A stretch of 64,000 nucleotides of DNA from JAJTFW01 sp964534995. GTDB lineage: Bacteria; Bacteroidota; Bacteroidia; AKYH767-A; OLB10. The stretch spans positions 10,637-74,636 of the forward strand of contig CAZHSC010000006.1 of assembly GCA_964534995.1 (NCBI GenBank), read 5' to 3'. Both the position numbers and the translations under genes were made by a program. The notes under the pieces were generated by a model, which did not search any database, was not told the DNA's origin, and saw only the letters and a list, made by a program, of their open reading frames with translations. Below, piece after piece: positions 17,019 through 27,300 of the stretch (its first letter is position 1; each line of letters starts with the position of its first letter).

Positions 17019-17277
17019 GTGTTTATTTTGTTGTTTACCTTACAAAGGTCAGGCGGGTTTAAGGGCCTTCATGCCTTATTTTGGTAAATTCAACTGCCTG
17101 AAGGGTGAAAATGCCCCTGCCTGCGTCAGAAATTGTTTCCCCAAAGGCTGGAGCCTGTTTAAAAGCGGGTAGGATTTCCGCTTAGCCGGTAAGCTTTTAT
17201 GAAGTATTTGCTGATTAAGCCGGTAATGGATTTGTAAAATCGGACAAGGAGGGTAAAATCAGGGTAGATTTTGTATT

Positions 17278-20200
17278 TTATACATTGGAGACCGCTTCTT
17301 TTTCTACGATCCTTGCCAGAAGGTGATCGGCTTCTTTTACACTGTCAATGTTAAGAAGTGTCAGGCTTAATTTACCCTTGTCTTCCTTGAGTTTGCAGGC
17401 CCTGGGATTGGCCTGAACAAATTTTAAAATACCTGAAAACAGATGACTTTTATAATAAGCGGATTCCTGGTTGCTGATAAAATAGCATTTAAGCGTACGG
17501 TTTTTTAGCACAATTTTTTCAAATCCCAGATGTTTTGCTTTCCACCGTAGCCGTATGGTATGCATAAGTTCATATACCTGCGGTGGTACCGGTCCAAAGC
17601 GGTCGCGAAGATGTTCACCAAAGGCCACTAATTTTTCTTCTGTGCCAATGTCGTCAAGTTCTTTATACAGCCCTAGGCGCTCGGCAATGTTGGAGATGTA
17701 GTCGTCAGGTATACGCATTTCGAGATCTGTATCAATCTGGCAGTCCCGTACATAATTTGTTTCGGTTTCCGATTCCGGGAAGAGGTCATGGAATTCAGTC
17801 TCCTTGAGTTCCTGGATTGCTTCATCCAGTATTTTATGGTACATCTCAAAACCAATTTCGGAAATAAAACCGCTTTGTTCGCCTCCGAGCAGATTACCGG
17901 CTCCGCGAATGTCAAGGTCGCGCATGGCAACATTGAACCCGCTGCCAAGTTCTGAGTGCTCTTCAATGGCTTTCAGCCGTTGCCTTGCTTCAGGCGTCAA
18001 TACGGTAAGAGGGGGAGCTAACAGATAACAAAATGCCTTTTTATTGGATCTGCCAACGCGGCCTCTCATTTGGTGAAGGTCGCTGAGTCCGAAATAATGA
18101 GCGTTGTTGATGATAATGGTATTGGCATTACTGATGTCCAGACCCGATTCAATAATGGTGGTAGCCACAAGTACATCGGTATCTCCTTCAATAAAGCGTA
18201 TGAGTAATTCCTCCAGTTTGTCGCCGTCCATTTGCCCGTGTCCAACACTGATGGTAGCATCAGGACACAATTTCTGAATCATACCGGCGATGTCATGAAT
18301 ATCCTGTACCCTGTTATGGACGAAAAACACCTGTCCACCCCTCGAAACCTCATAGTTAATAGCATCGCGGATAAGATGGTCATTGAATACGTGAACCTCG
18401 GTCGTTACCGGATGCCGGTTGGGCGGCGGTGTGTTGATAATACTAAGATCGCGGGCGCCCATCAACGAAAACTGCAGGGTTCTTGGTATAGGCGTCGCAG
18501 TGAGTGTAAGCGTATCGACATTTACCCTGAGTGATTTTAGCTTTTCCTTGGCCGCCACTCCGAATTTCTGTTCTTCATCTATTATCATCAGGCCTAGGTC
18601 TTTAAATGCCACGTCCTTGCTGAGCAGCCTGTGTGTTCCTATAATGATATCCGTTTTACCCTCTTCCAGTTTTCGGAGGGTAACCTGCTGCGCCGCGGTG
18701 CTTTTAAACCGGTTGAGATAATCAATGCTGCAGGGAAAATCTTTTAGTCTTTCACTGAAGGTGCGGTAATGCTGCAATGCCAGTATGGTAGTGGGAACCA
18801 GTACAGCTACCTGCTTACCATCCACTACCGCTTTGAAAGCCGCGCGAATGGCAATTTCCGTTTTGCCAAAGCCTACATCACCGCAAATCAAACGGTCCAT
18901 AGGATATTCCTTTTCCATGTCTTTCTTCACATCCCTGGTTGATTTCAGCTGGTCCGGAGTGTCTTCATACATAAATGACGCTTCCAGTTCCGTCTGCATA
19001 TAGGAATCGGCGCTGAAGGCGAAGCCATGTTGAGCCCTTCGTTTGGCATATAGCGCGATAAGGTCTTTGGCAATATCCTTAACTTTTTTCTTTGTCTTTG
19101 ATTTTAAAACAGACCAGGCGCTGCTTCCCAGTTTGTTCAGGCTGGGAGGCGTTCCGTCTTTGCTGGTAAAGCGTGCAATCCTGTGCAGAGAGTGGATGCT
19201 GATGTAAAGAATGTCATTGTCCTTATATACCAGACGAATGGATTCCTGTGGTTTTCCGTTTACATCCAACGTTTCCAGCCCGGCGAACCTGCCAACACCA
19301 TGGTCAATATGTGTTATGAAGTCACCGGGTTTTAGGCTGTAAAGTTCTTTTAATGTTATGGATTCGCTTTTGCTGTAGTTCTTTTTTAAGCGGAAGCGGT
19401 GATAGCGGTCAAAGATCTGATGATCCGTGTAACAAATCAGTTTCAGCTCATGGTCAATGAATCCTTGGTGCAGGGCGGAGAGGACGGTGTGAAATTTTAA
19501 TTCTTTTCCCTTATAGGCCTCCGGGCGCGGTATGTCTTCAAAGATGGAAAACAAGCGCTCGGATTGTTTCGCTGATTCGGAAAAAAGTACGGTGGTGTAT
19601 TGCCGTTGCTGGTTGGCATACAGGTTTTCCAGCAGGAGGTTGAAATTTTTATTGAAATTGGGCTGAAGGGAGGTATTGAAATGAAGGGTTTCTTCAGGTG
19701 TAAACAGAGGCTTAATGCCAAACTCCACAAGGGTGTGGGTCTCCATTTTTTCGCGGAAGGCACCGGCCGCGTCGAAGAGTTCATCCACCCGTCGGTGTAC
19801 CTGTTCTTCTTCAATATAAACTTCTTTTCCATAACGCTCGCTGATTTTATCCAGCGAGCTTTCCATGGCATGCAGAGCATAGGCCAGATCTTTCGAATAT
19901 AAAATGGCTCCCTGCGGAAGGAAATCAAGGAAAGACTCATGTTCTTCCTTCATTAACCCCGACTGTATATTGGGAATGATGGTAACAAAACCGATGTTTT
20001 TTTCGCTGAGTTGGGTGGATGGATCAAAGGTCCTGATGGATTCAACTTTTTTGTCAAAAAGCTCAATGCGGTACGGCAATTCATGAGCAAAGGAGTAGAT
20101 GTCAATAATCCCGCCGCGGAACGAAAACTGTCCGGGTTCATAAACAAAGTCATTGCGTTCGAAGGCGTTTTCCTGTAGAAATTCAACCAGGAATTCATTG

Positions 20201-20658
20201 TTTAAAAGCTCCCCGGCTCTTATTTCCATTGTATTCCTTTCCAGTGATTTTTTGGTAATCACCCTTTCGTGTATCGCCTCAGGATAGGTTACAACAATGA
20301 AATTATCTTTGCTTTTATTAATACGCGTCAAAACCTCCGCCCTTTGCAAAACAGCATTATTGTCGGGTTGATCCAGCTGGTATGGTTTCTTATAACTGGA
20401 TGGGAAAAGTACCGCTTTGTTGCTGCCAAGAATATTTTCCAGATCATTCTGGAAGTAGGCTGCTTCTTCACGATCGCCCAACAGGAACAAAGCCGGTTGT
20501 GCCTGCTCTTGCAGCAATGAAGAAAGAAAAACAGACCCGGAAGAGCCGCTCAATCCATGCAGATAAATCCGTTTTTCTTTGCTGCCGGCTAATAAATCCC
20601 TGAGCCGTTTAGACTGCGGCTGTTCACGGTACTTCTGAAGTATACTTGCTAATTCCAC
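17278..20658 (-). CDS. mfd: Transcription-repair coupling factor Mfd
   Basis: DNA translocase of 1126 residues that removes RNA polymerase stalled at lesions and recruits UvrA. In order: UvrB-like N-terminal domains, the RNA-polymerase-binding region (LKPGDFITHIDHGVGRFAGLE), a helicase core with Walker A GDVGFGKTE, DEEQ, TATPIPRTL, and SGLDISNANT and QMRGRVGRS motifs, then the C-terminal TRCF domain. The frame is open to 20808, but that N-terminal part is a basic shadow of the DUF6089 gene's Lys/Gly-rich tail. GTG at 20658, preceded by TTGAGG, gives a family-length protein and no overlap, and is my choice. Confidence 0.95.
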   Translation of the reverse strand: MELASILQKYREQPQSKRLRDLLAGSKEKRIYLHGLSGSSGSVFLSSLLQEQAQPALFLLGDREEAAYFQNDLENILGSNKAVLFPSSYKKPYQLDQPDNNAVLQRAEVLTRINKSKDNFIVVTYPEAIHERVITKKSLERNTMEIRAGELLNNEFLVEFLQENAFERNDFVYEPGQFSFRGGIIDIYSFAHELPYRIELFDKKVESIRTFDPSTQLSEKNIGFVTIIPNIQSGLMKEEHESFLDFLPQGAILYSKDLAYALHAMESSLDKISERYGKEVYIEEEQVHRRVDELFDAAGAFREKMETHTLVEFGIKPLFTPEETLHFNTSLQPNFNKNFNLLLENLYANQQRQYTTVLFSESAKQSERLFSIFEDIPRPEAYKGKELKFHTVLSALHQGFIDHELKLICYTDHQIFDRYHRFRLKKNYSKSESITLKELYSLKPGDFITHIDHGVGRFAGLETLDVNGKPQESIRLVYKDNDILYISIHSLHRIARFTSKDGTPPSLNKLGSSAWSVLKSKTKKKVKDIAKDLIALYAKRRAQHGFAFSADSYMQTELEASFMYEDTPDQLKSTRDVKKDMEKEYPMDRLICGDVGFGKTEIAIRAAFKAVVDGKQVAVLVPTTILALQHYRTFSERLKDFPCSIDYLNRFKSTAAQQVTLRKLEEGKTDIIIGTHRLLSKDVAFKDLGLMIIDEEQKFGVAAKEKLKSLRVNVDTLTLTATPIPRTLQFSLMGARDLSIINTPPPNRHPVTTEVHVFNDHLIRDAINYEVSRGGQVFFVHNRVQDIHDIAGMIQKLCPDATISVGHGQMDGDKLEELLIRFIEGDTDVLVATTIIESGLDISNANTIIINNAHYFGLSDLHQMRGRVGRSNKKAFCYLLAPPLTVLTPEARQRLKAIEEHSELGSGFNVAMRDLDIRGAGNLLGGEQSGFISEIGFEMYHKILDEAIQELKETEFHDLFPESETETNYVRDCQIDTDLEMRIPDDYISNIAERLGLYKELDDIGTEEKLVAFGEHLRDRFGPVPPQVYELMHTIRLRWKAKHLGFEKIVLKNRTLKCYFISNQESAYYKSHLFSGILKFVQANPRACKLKEDKGKLSLTLLNIDSVKEADHLLARIVEKEAVSNV

Positions 20659-20704
20659 CCTCAAAACGGTTCTGCGGGGTAAAGGTAGTGAGAAAAAAAA
20701 CCGT

Positions 20705-21601
20705 TTAATCGAAGGCGGGGCAATTGGCCTTTTTCTTCTTCTTTTTCCTGCCTCCCTGGTATCCGGATTTTCCGTTTCCGCCCTTGCCTCCTTTTCCGCC
20801 ATCTCCAAAAACAGGGGTATAAAGCAATTTTACTCCTGCAAACATATACGTGTCATTGTCATTGGGGTCGCCTCTGCCGGCCCCTGTTCGTGGGTAGGGC
20901 CCTGCAATATTACTGGCCATCTCTACCGCGAGCGGGCCATTGGGCGTTGCGGCAAGTTTTGATGAGTCCGCATAATCACTGCTCAGGTCATCAAAGTAAT
21001 CTGCAAAGGTAAAATGGTTGGTAACTTCAATACGGGCAGCAAAAGCATTGCTTAACCTGAATTCAACACCAACTCCCAGGGGAAAAGCAAAACCATATAG
21101 TTTATAAGGTTCGGGATTACCGTCGCCTTTGATATATTGCCCTTCCGTACCCAGTTTTTGTAATTCGATTTCCTCTCCGTTTAGAATAGCGATGGGATTG
21201 TAATGATAATAGGCTACCCCTCCAATCAGGTAAGGAGTAACCTTTCGTGTTTTGCCATTCTGATAACCCAGTATTCTGTATTCGGCATGCAGGGAAGCCT
21301 GCCAGATGTCATTTCTGAAATGGAGGTCCCTGTTAAGATTGAAATCCTGGATGGCCAGCGAGTCGGCGCCTACTACTTTTCCGGCCGAGAAGGAGCCTGC
21401 AATATATACGTGCTGGCTAGCCCTGTATAATAATCCGCCGGTAAAGTAATATCGGAATAATTTTTCATGCGTCAGGAGCCGGTCGTTCATGTCTCCGTAA
21501 TACCAGGTTGTACCCCCGCCTATAAAAATTCCGGTTCTTGTCTGTGAATGCGCTTGCCCGGCAACAATTATCAATACTATTAACAGAAGCCGGTGTTTCA
21601 T
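20705..21601 (-). CDS. DUF6089 outer-membrane beta-barrel protein (copy 1)
   Basis: 298 residues with signal peptide (cleavage after AGQAHS), then an outer-membrane barrel of the DUF6089 family. Signature pieces shared with the two copies at 43.7 and 44.6 kb are NRDLHFRND, LGTEGQ, ADYFDDLSSDYAD and GRGDPNDNDTYMFAG. The C-terminal 35 residues depart from the family: a Gly/Lys stretch (KGGKGGNGKSG) followed by six lysines and a terminal ANCPAFD, so it does not end in the usual barrel strand. Its ATG overlaps the gpmI stop by four bases (ATGA), so the two are co-translated. Function unknown, probably envelope. Confidence 0.8.
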   Translation of the reverse strand: MKHRLLLIVLIIVAGQAHSQTRTGIFIGGGTTWYYGDMNDRLLTHEKLFRYYFTGGLLYRASQHVYIAGSFSAGKVVGADSLAIQDFNLNRDLHFRNDIWQASLHAEYRILGYQNGKTRKVTPYLIGGVAYYHYNPIAILNGEEIELQKLGTEGQYIKGDGNPEPYKLYGFAFPLGVGVEFRLSNAFAARIEVTNHFTFADYFDDLSSDYADSSKLAATPNGPLAVEMASNIAGPYPRTGAGRGDPNDNDTYMFAGVKLLYTPVFGDGGKGGKGGNGKSGYQGGRKKKKKKANCPAFD

Positions 21602-23148
21602 GATGGGATAGGTTGCGGTTTGGCGATTTCCGTAAGCAGTACTTCACCGGTCATTTCAACTGGAATGGGTAAATTCATCAACGTTAGTATAGTGGGCGCT
21701 ATGTCTGCAAGACGGCCTGATTTCAGGCCTTTATTTTTGTCGGTGGTAACTAAAACGCAGGGAACAGGGTTGGTAGTATGCGCAGTGTTGGGCGAACCAT
21801 CGGGATTGACCATCACATCCGCATTGCCGTGATCGGCAATGATCAGAAAATTATAATTGTTTTTCAAACCGGTTTCCACCACTTCTTTCAGGCATTCGTC
21901 AACTGACTCTACAGCTTTGATAGCCGCTTCGATTACCCCTGTGTGCCCTACCATATCCGCATTGGCGAAATTCAGGCAGACGAAATCCGCTTCGCCGCTT
22001 TTTAGTTCATGTACGATGGCGTCTTTTACTTCATAGGCACTCATTTCAGGTTTTAAGTCATAAGTGGCCACCTTAGGGGAGGGAATCATGATTCTTTTCT
22101 CTCCTTCAAAGGGTTGTTCCCTGCCACCACTGAAGAAAAAACTTACATGGGGGTATTTTTCGGTCTCAGCGATACGGATTTGTTTTTTATGATGCGAGGC
22201 GATGACTTCACCCAGCGTTTTTTCAAGATTGTTCTTTTCGAAAATCACCTTTACGTTTTTGTAATTATCGTCATAGCGGGTCATGGTCACGTAATGCAGG
22301 TTAAGGGTTTTCATGCCGGCTTCGGGCATATCCCGCTGGGTAAGCACCTCGGTAATTTCCCTGCAGCGGTCAGTGCGGAAGTTGAAGCAGATGACAACAT
22401 CCTGCTCTTTGATGCTGCCAATGGCTTTACCATCCCGGTCTGTAATGATGATGGGCTTGATGAACTCATCAGTAACGCCTTCTGAATAGGACTCACTTAC
22501 TGCCTTCTTCCAGTCCTCCGTTTTGCTGCCTATGCCCGACACCATGGCATCATATGCCAGTTTGATCCTTTCCCATCTTTTATCACGGTCCATGGCGTAA
22601 TACCTTCCGGTAATGCTGGCGATCTTCCCACAACTATGGTCAAGATGCTGTTGAAGTTCTTCCAGGTAGGTGAGCCCGCCTTTCGGATCGGTATCCCTTC
22701 CGTCAGTAAAAGCGTGGATAAATACTTCTTCTAATCCTGCTTCTCTGGCAAGTGTACACAGGTGTTTAAGATGATTGATGTGCGAATGAACGCCTCCGTC
22801 TGATACAAGCCCTATAAAATGCAGCGCCTTCTTGCTTGCTTTCGCAATCCTGAAAGCTTCTTTGAGTTCGGGTTTTTCATCTATGCTTCTTTCACGAATG
22901 GCTTTGTTGATATTGGCTAACTCCTGCCATACCACTCTTCCCGCCCCGATATTCAGATGCCCCACTTCCGAATTACCCATTTGCCCTTCCGGTAATCCAA
23001 CATCTTCACCGGAAGTTAATAGCTGGTTACTTGGGTAATTTTTTACCAGGCTTTCCATATAGGGTGTCCTGGCCATTGAAATGGCATTGCTGATCGATTT
23101 GGGAGCCAGTCCCCAGCCATCGAGGATTATAAGCACTACTTTACGCAT
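21598..23148 (-). CDS. gpmI: 2,3-bisphosphoglycerate-independent phosphoglycerate mutase
   Basis: Glycolytic enzyme of 516 residues that interconverts 3- and 2-phosphoglycerate through a phosphoserine and two Mn ions. Asp10 in ILDGWG and Ser60 in MGNSEVGH are the N-terminal metal and catalytic residues. GGVHSH, TDGRDTDP, RYYAMDRDKRWER, FNFRTDR, FANADMVGHTG and IADHGNAD are the other hallmarks. Cytoplasmic. It is upstream of and overlaps the DUF6089 gene, an odd pairing of central metabolism with an envelope protein. Confidence 0.96.
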   Translation of the reverse strand: MRKVVLIILDGWGLAPKSISNAISMARTPYMESLVKNYPSNQLLTSGEDVGLPEGQMGNSEVGHLNIGAGRVVWQELANINKAIRERSIDEKPELKEAFRIAKASKKALHFIGLVSDGGVHSHINHLKHLCTLAREAGLEEVFIHAFTDGRDTDPKGGLTYLEELQQHLDHSCGKIASITGRYYAMDRDKRWERIKLAYDAMVSGIGSKTEDWKKAVSESYSEGVTDEFIKPIIITDRDGKAIGSIKEQDVVICFNFRTDRCREITEVLTQRDMPEAGMKTLNLHYVTMTRYDDNYKNVKVIFEKNNLEKTLGEVIASHHKKQIRIAETEKYPHVSFFFSGGREQPFEGEKRIMIPSPKVATYDLKPEMSAYEVKDAIVHELKSGEADFVCLNFANADMVGHTGVIEAAIKAVESVDECLKEVVETGLKNNYNFLIIADHGNADVMVNPDGSPNTAHTTNPVPCVLVTTDKNKGLKSGRLADIAPTILTLMNLPIPVEMTGEVLLTEIAKPQPIPS

Positions 23149-23180
23149 ACAGCAATTGTTTTGTTGAAAAATTGAGAACG

Positions 23181-23188
23181 CAAAGTTA
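23181..23188 (-). promoter_or_regulatory. Candidate -7 promoter box of gpmI
   Basis: TAACTTTG on the minus strand, a full TAnnTTTG match, 33 bases ahead of the gpmI ATG. The upstream TTG half is not evident. Confidence 0.35.
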
Positions 23189-23212
23189 CAATAAATTGCC
23201 GGTTTTTAGCTG

Positions 23213-24181
23213 TTATTTCTCAGCAGGAATTCTGATTTCAAATATAGATCCTACGGGGTGGTTGGGCCTTACTTTAATGCTTCCTTTGTGAAGATTTACA
23301 ATGTGTTGAACAATATAAAGACCAAGGCCGGTGCCTTTGGTGCGCCGGGTGTCTTCATTGCCGATACGGTAAAATTTTTCGAAAATGCGCGTTCTTTCTT
23401 TTTCGCTTATTCCTATGCCTTCGTCGCGGATAGTGACCACCGCTTCCTGCATATTTCTGCTTAAACTGATTTCAATGGTGGTGCCGGCAGGAGAATATTT
23501 TTCAGCGTTTTCAAAAAGATTAAAAAACATGGAAGTAAGGGCCATCCTGTCACCTATAATTACGATGCCGGGGGTGATAATTTCCTTGAAAACATGATCA
23601 CGATCCTGTCTTTCAATATATTCACTGGTCAATTGTTGGATAAACTCAGAAAGGTTTATGCTCTCTGAATGATAATCGAAACTGTTGCTTTCAAGGCGTG
23701 ACGCGAACAATGCGTTCTCTACAAGTAAATTGATCCGTTCGGTTTCTAATAAGGCTCTCCGGATGATTTCCTGCTGTTTGGACCGTTCAAGTTCTCTTTT
23801 CTGTATAGTTTGAAGATTTAACTTGACTGCAGCCAGTGGTGATTTGAATTCATGGGTGATGGATAGCAGAAAATTTTTTTGTTGACGGGCCAGCGCGAAT
23901 TCCTTCCTGAATGCTTCACGGGTTTTATAAATTCCAAAAATTAATAGAGCCAAAAATACACTCCCCTCACCCATAACCATTAACAGGCGTTTTTTCAAAT
24001 CATTGTCAAAAAGAAAATGTTCTTTTTCAATCGATGCCCGGTCTTTATGCACCAGTTCCGTCATGTCTTTCCGGTAACTTACCACTTCCTTGTTAAGGTC
24101 TATCAACAGGTAAGCCCACCATGTAAATTGCAATAAAATGTAGGCTACAAGGATGTAAAATATCAGAAGCGGTCTTGCCAT
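23213..24181 (-). CDS. Orphan membrane sensor histidine kinase
   Basis: 322 residues. Two membrane spans (about 5-27 and 70-86) enclose a short periplasmic loop of about 40 residues, too small for a classic sensor domain. The cytoplasmic part has the H-box SITHEFKSPLAA with His110, N-box NLFENAEKYSP with Asn225, G1 DEGIGI at 253-258, the F-box IFEKFYR, and G2 GTGLGL at 283-288. All catalytic residues are intact. No response regulator is adjacent, so its partner is elsewhere. The signal may be membrane state or a partner protein, as expected for intramembrane-sensing kinases (inference). Confidence 0.9.
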   Translation of the reverse strand: MARPLLIFYILVAYILLQFTWWAYLLIDLNKEVVSYRKDMTELVHKDRASIEKEHFLFDNDLKKRLLMVMGEGSVFLALLIFGIYKTREAFRKEFALARQQKNFLLSITHEFKSPLAAVKLNLQTIQKRELERSKQQEIIRRALLETERINLLVENALFASRLESNSFDYHSESINLSEFIQQLTSEYIERQDRDHVFKEIITPGIVIIGDRMALTSMFFNLFENAEKYSPAGTTIEISLSRNMQEAVVTIRDEGIGISEKERTRIFEKFYRIGNEDTRRTKGTGLGLYIVQHIVNLHKGSIKVRPNHPVGSIFEIRIPAEK

Positions 24182-24343
24182 GACAGGGATCAGGACCGTA
24201 AAGTTACAGTATTGTTATGTGTTCAGCATCATGCTAACAGTATTATTTTTACCGGTTTCGAGGTTAGGCCTCCGGTTGCGCTGAAAACTGAGTGATGGGT
24301 CCCGCGATGTAAAATCGGGGTTGAAGGGGAACATGCTGAATGG

Positions 24344-27300
24344 TCAGTCCTCTATTTCAATGGAGGTGCTGTTGCCGTCAAGACTCCTTACCGGAGTCCA
24401 GATGCCTTGAGGGCTTAAGAACTCAATGACATAGTTTTCAACACCCGTGTTCCATTTTTCATAAGGGCTCCAGGTAAGAAAAGTACGGTGGTTTTTCCAG
24501 AATCCTTCCAGTAAAATATTCTTTCCGATATTGCTTTCCAGCCCATGAATCTGGCAGTCGTTTACTACTACAACTTTATATGAATACGAAGTTTGTTGAA
24601 CAGAAGCATCGTTGTCGATGTAACTGTGTACTGCGGCGGGTTCAGTAGTAATATGTGTCCAGGTGATGCTGTCGGTACTTCTGTATATCCTGTATTCAAG
24701 TACACGCTCGGGGTGAATAAGGGGCGCTGTCCATTCAGTGAGGATGTTCAGGTTGTCTACAACGGTTGAACGTACGATCAGTGACTGCTGGTTTTCGAAA
24801 ATGTTTTCCGGCCATGCGTCGGAAGTGTCGCTCCATGCCTGAAAGGGATTTCCGCAAAGATCAACGGCTTCAATCCTGTATTCATATTCAAATGGACAGA
24901 TAATGGAACTGTCGGTGTAATTAAGGGTTGTACTTGGAAGGCTGGCGATCAGTTGAGATGTTCCCGAAGGCCTTTCCCTGCGGTATAATCTGTATTCATT
25001 AAAATGGCAGCCCTGGTAAGCGGTCCAGTTGAGGAGTATGTCTGTTCCGTTTGCGGCAGCGTTCAGGTTGATGGTGGTGTGCGCCGTACTGCTGTCTAAC
25101 GATAATGCATACCCGCATTTATCATAGGCCTGTATTTTATAAGTATAGGTGTTGCTTTTGGTTACCAGGCCGGTGTCGGTGTAGCTGCTGGTTGACATCG
25201 TTGCCGAAGTGTACGGTGTGTTGTCTGTGTAAACCAGGTCCCAGCCGCCTAAAGCAGGATTGTAGCGATACAGGCGATAGGCCGCAATATCCGTTTCCGG
25301 TGAATTGAACCAGGTTATTTCCACCTGTTCATCATTGATGACGCTTGCAGAGGCTATAGGACATTGTGCGGGTGGCAGTGTATCCGCAATGTCAATATAC
25401 TGAAGTTGCGTGGCAGTGTCGGAACAGCCATTGCTGTTTGTCACGGTAAGGCTTACATTAAAGGTGCCGGAACTGTTGCAAAGCAAAGCAGGGTTTTCCT
25501 GTGTATCATTTGTGAAACCAAAGTCCCAGAAATATTGTGGGGCAATTGTATCCGTTGAGAGGTTGATAAATTGGATGGTGCCCCCAAAGCAGGAATATGT
25601 GGTATCGGAGGAGAAGGAAGCGAACGGAGTCGTCAGCGACGTTATACCCGGCGCAAAAGTAAAGGTATCCGTACACCCGAAATTATTTACAGCAACAAGC
25701 ACGGGTATGTACATTCCCGGGGTGGTGTAAGTGTGTAGCGGGTCGGGATTTTGAGAGGTAGAACCATTGCCGAGTTGCCATTGGAAGGAACTGGCTCCGC
25801 TTGACAAATTGGTGAACTGAACCTGTAATGGATTGCAGCCCGAAAGTATATCGGCGCTTGCCGATGCTGTGGGAGAGGGATGGATCACAACTGAAGTATA
25901 TGCCGTATCGGGGCAGCCATTGCTGTTGGTGATAACAAGTGTAATCCGGTAAGTGGTATCATTGGTAAACAAAGGCTGGAAAATGGAATCTGTTCCCGAG
26001 GTACCGTTATCGGCTGTCCACAGGTAGTTGGGCTGTTGGACCAGAGAGGAGTTGCTGGTAAAAGTAAGGTTGGCCGGTTCGCAACCCGTGGTGTCGCTGG
26101 AGGTAATGGCTGCCATGGGTGTCTGTAATACCTCGATACCCGTGTTGAACTGGAAGGTGTCTTTGCATCCGAAGTCTGTAGTGGCAATCAGTTCCGGGTA
26201 ATATTGCCCTCCACTGAGATAAGTATGCGTGGGGTCACTGACCTGGCTGCTGTTGCCGTCTCCAAGGCTCCATGAATAGCTTACAGCGCCCTGCGAAAGG
26301 TTGATGAAGGAAGTGGTGAAACTGGAGCATCCGCTGCTGTCGCTTACGGTAGCCGCGGCAATGGGTTTTGGATGGATGCGAAGTGGCAGAGGATAGATAT
26401 AGGACGAGGCGCATCCTATGGAATCCACTGTGATGAGCGTTATGGTATAGGTTCCTGTGTCCTGGTAAACATGTGTAGGATTTTGTGTGGAGTCAATGGC
26501 GCCATCGCCAAAATCCCAGTTCCAGCTATGGGCATTGATGGAGGAATCTGTGAACTGGACGCCCTGCCCCTGACAACCTGATAAGGTTGAAATTTCAAAT
26601 TTGGTATAGGTTCCGGGAATGGTGATATAGTCTTGCCTTATCATGGTGTCGCTGCAGCCAAAACTGTTGGTGGCAATCAGTGTAACGGTATAAGTGCCGG
26701 GTATGTAATAGATATGCTGCGGATTAATATGGGAGGATACGCCGCCATCGCCAAACGACCAGCTGAACTGAGTGGCGTCGGAAGTGGTGTTTACAAAGCT
26801 GATTTGTGTGGGAGAGCACCCGGCCAGTGAGGGAGAGTAAAAATCTGCATCGGGCGTTGAAACAATAACCATGTCGGGATATACAATGGTGTCGAGGCAG
26901 CCTCCCGGAAATGCTGCGATAAGTGTTACGGTATAATGTCCGTTGGTGCTATACAGATGCGAAGGATTTTGCGCTGTCGATACGCTGCCATCGCCGAAAT
27001 CCCAGTTCCATGCAATGGCTCCGTTCGACAGGTCCGTGAAGTTGACAGCATGCGGTATGCAACCGTTCGCGTCATCAACAGTTGCCCCGGCAGCATAATA
27101 AGGAAACGGTGCCTGATAGGAGGTGTCTGTACAGCCGTAAATGTCGGTCATGATGAGCTGTATGGAATCCGTAGGATCTGTATAATAGGTGTAAACCGGG
27201 TGCTGCAGCGTTGAACTGTCACCGTTGCCGAAATACCATTGCCACTGTGCGGCATTGGGGCTCAGATCGGTAAATTGTACCGTAACCGGCATGCACTGTC

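Noticed and set aside
20659..20808. N-terminal extension of Mfd
   Set aside because: The extra residues mirror the other frame of the DUF6089 tail; a GTG start gives the normal length.
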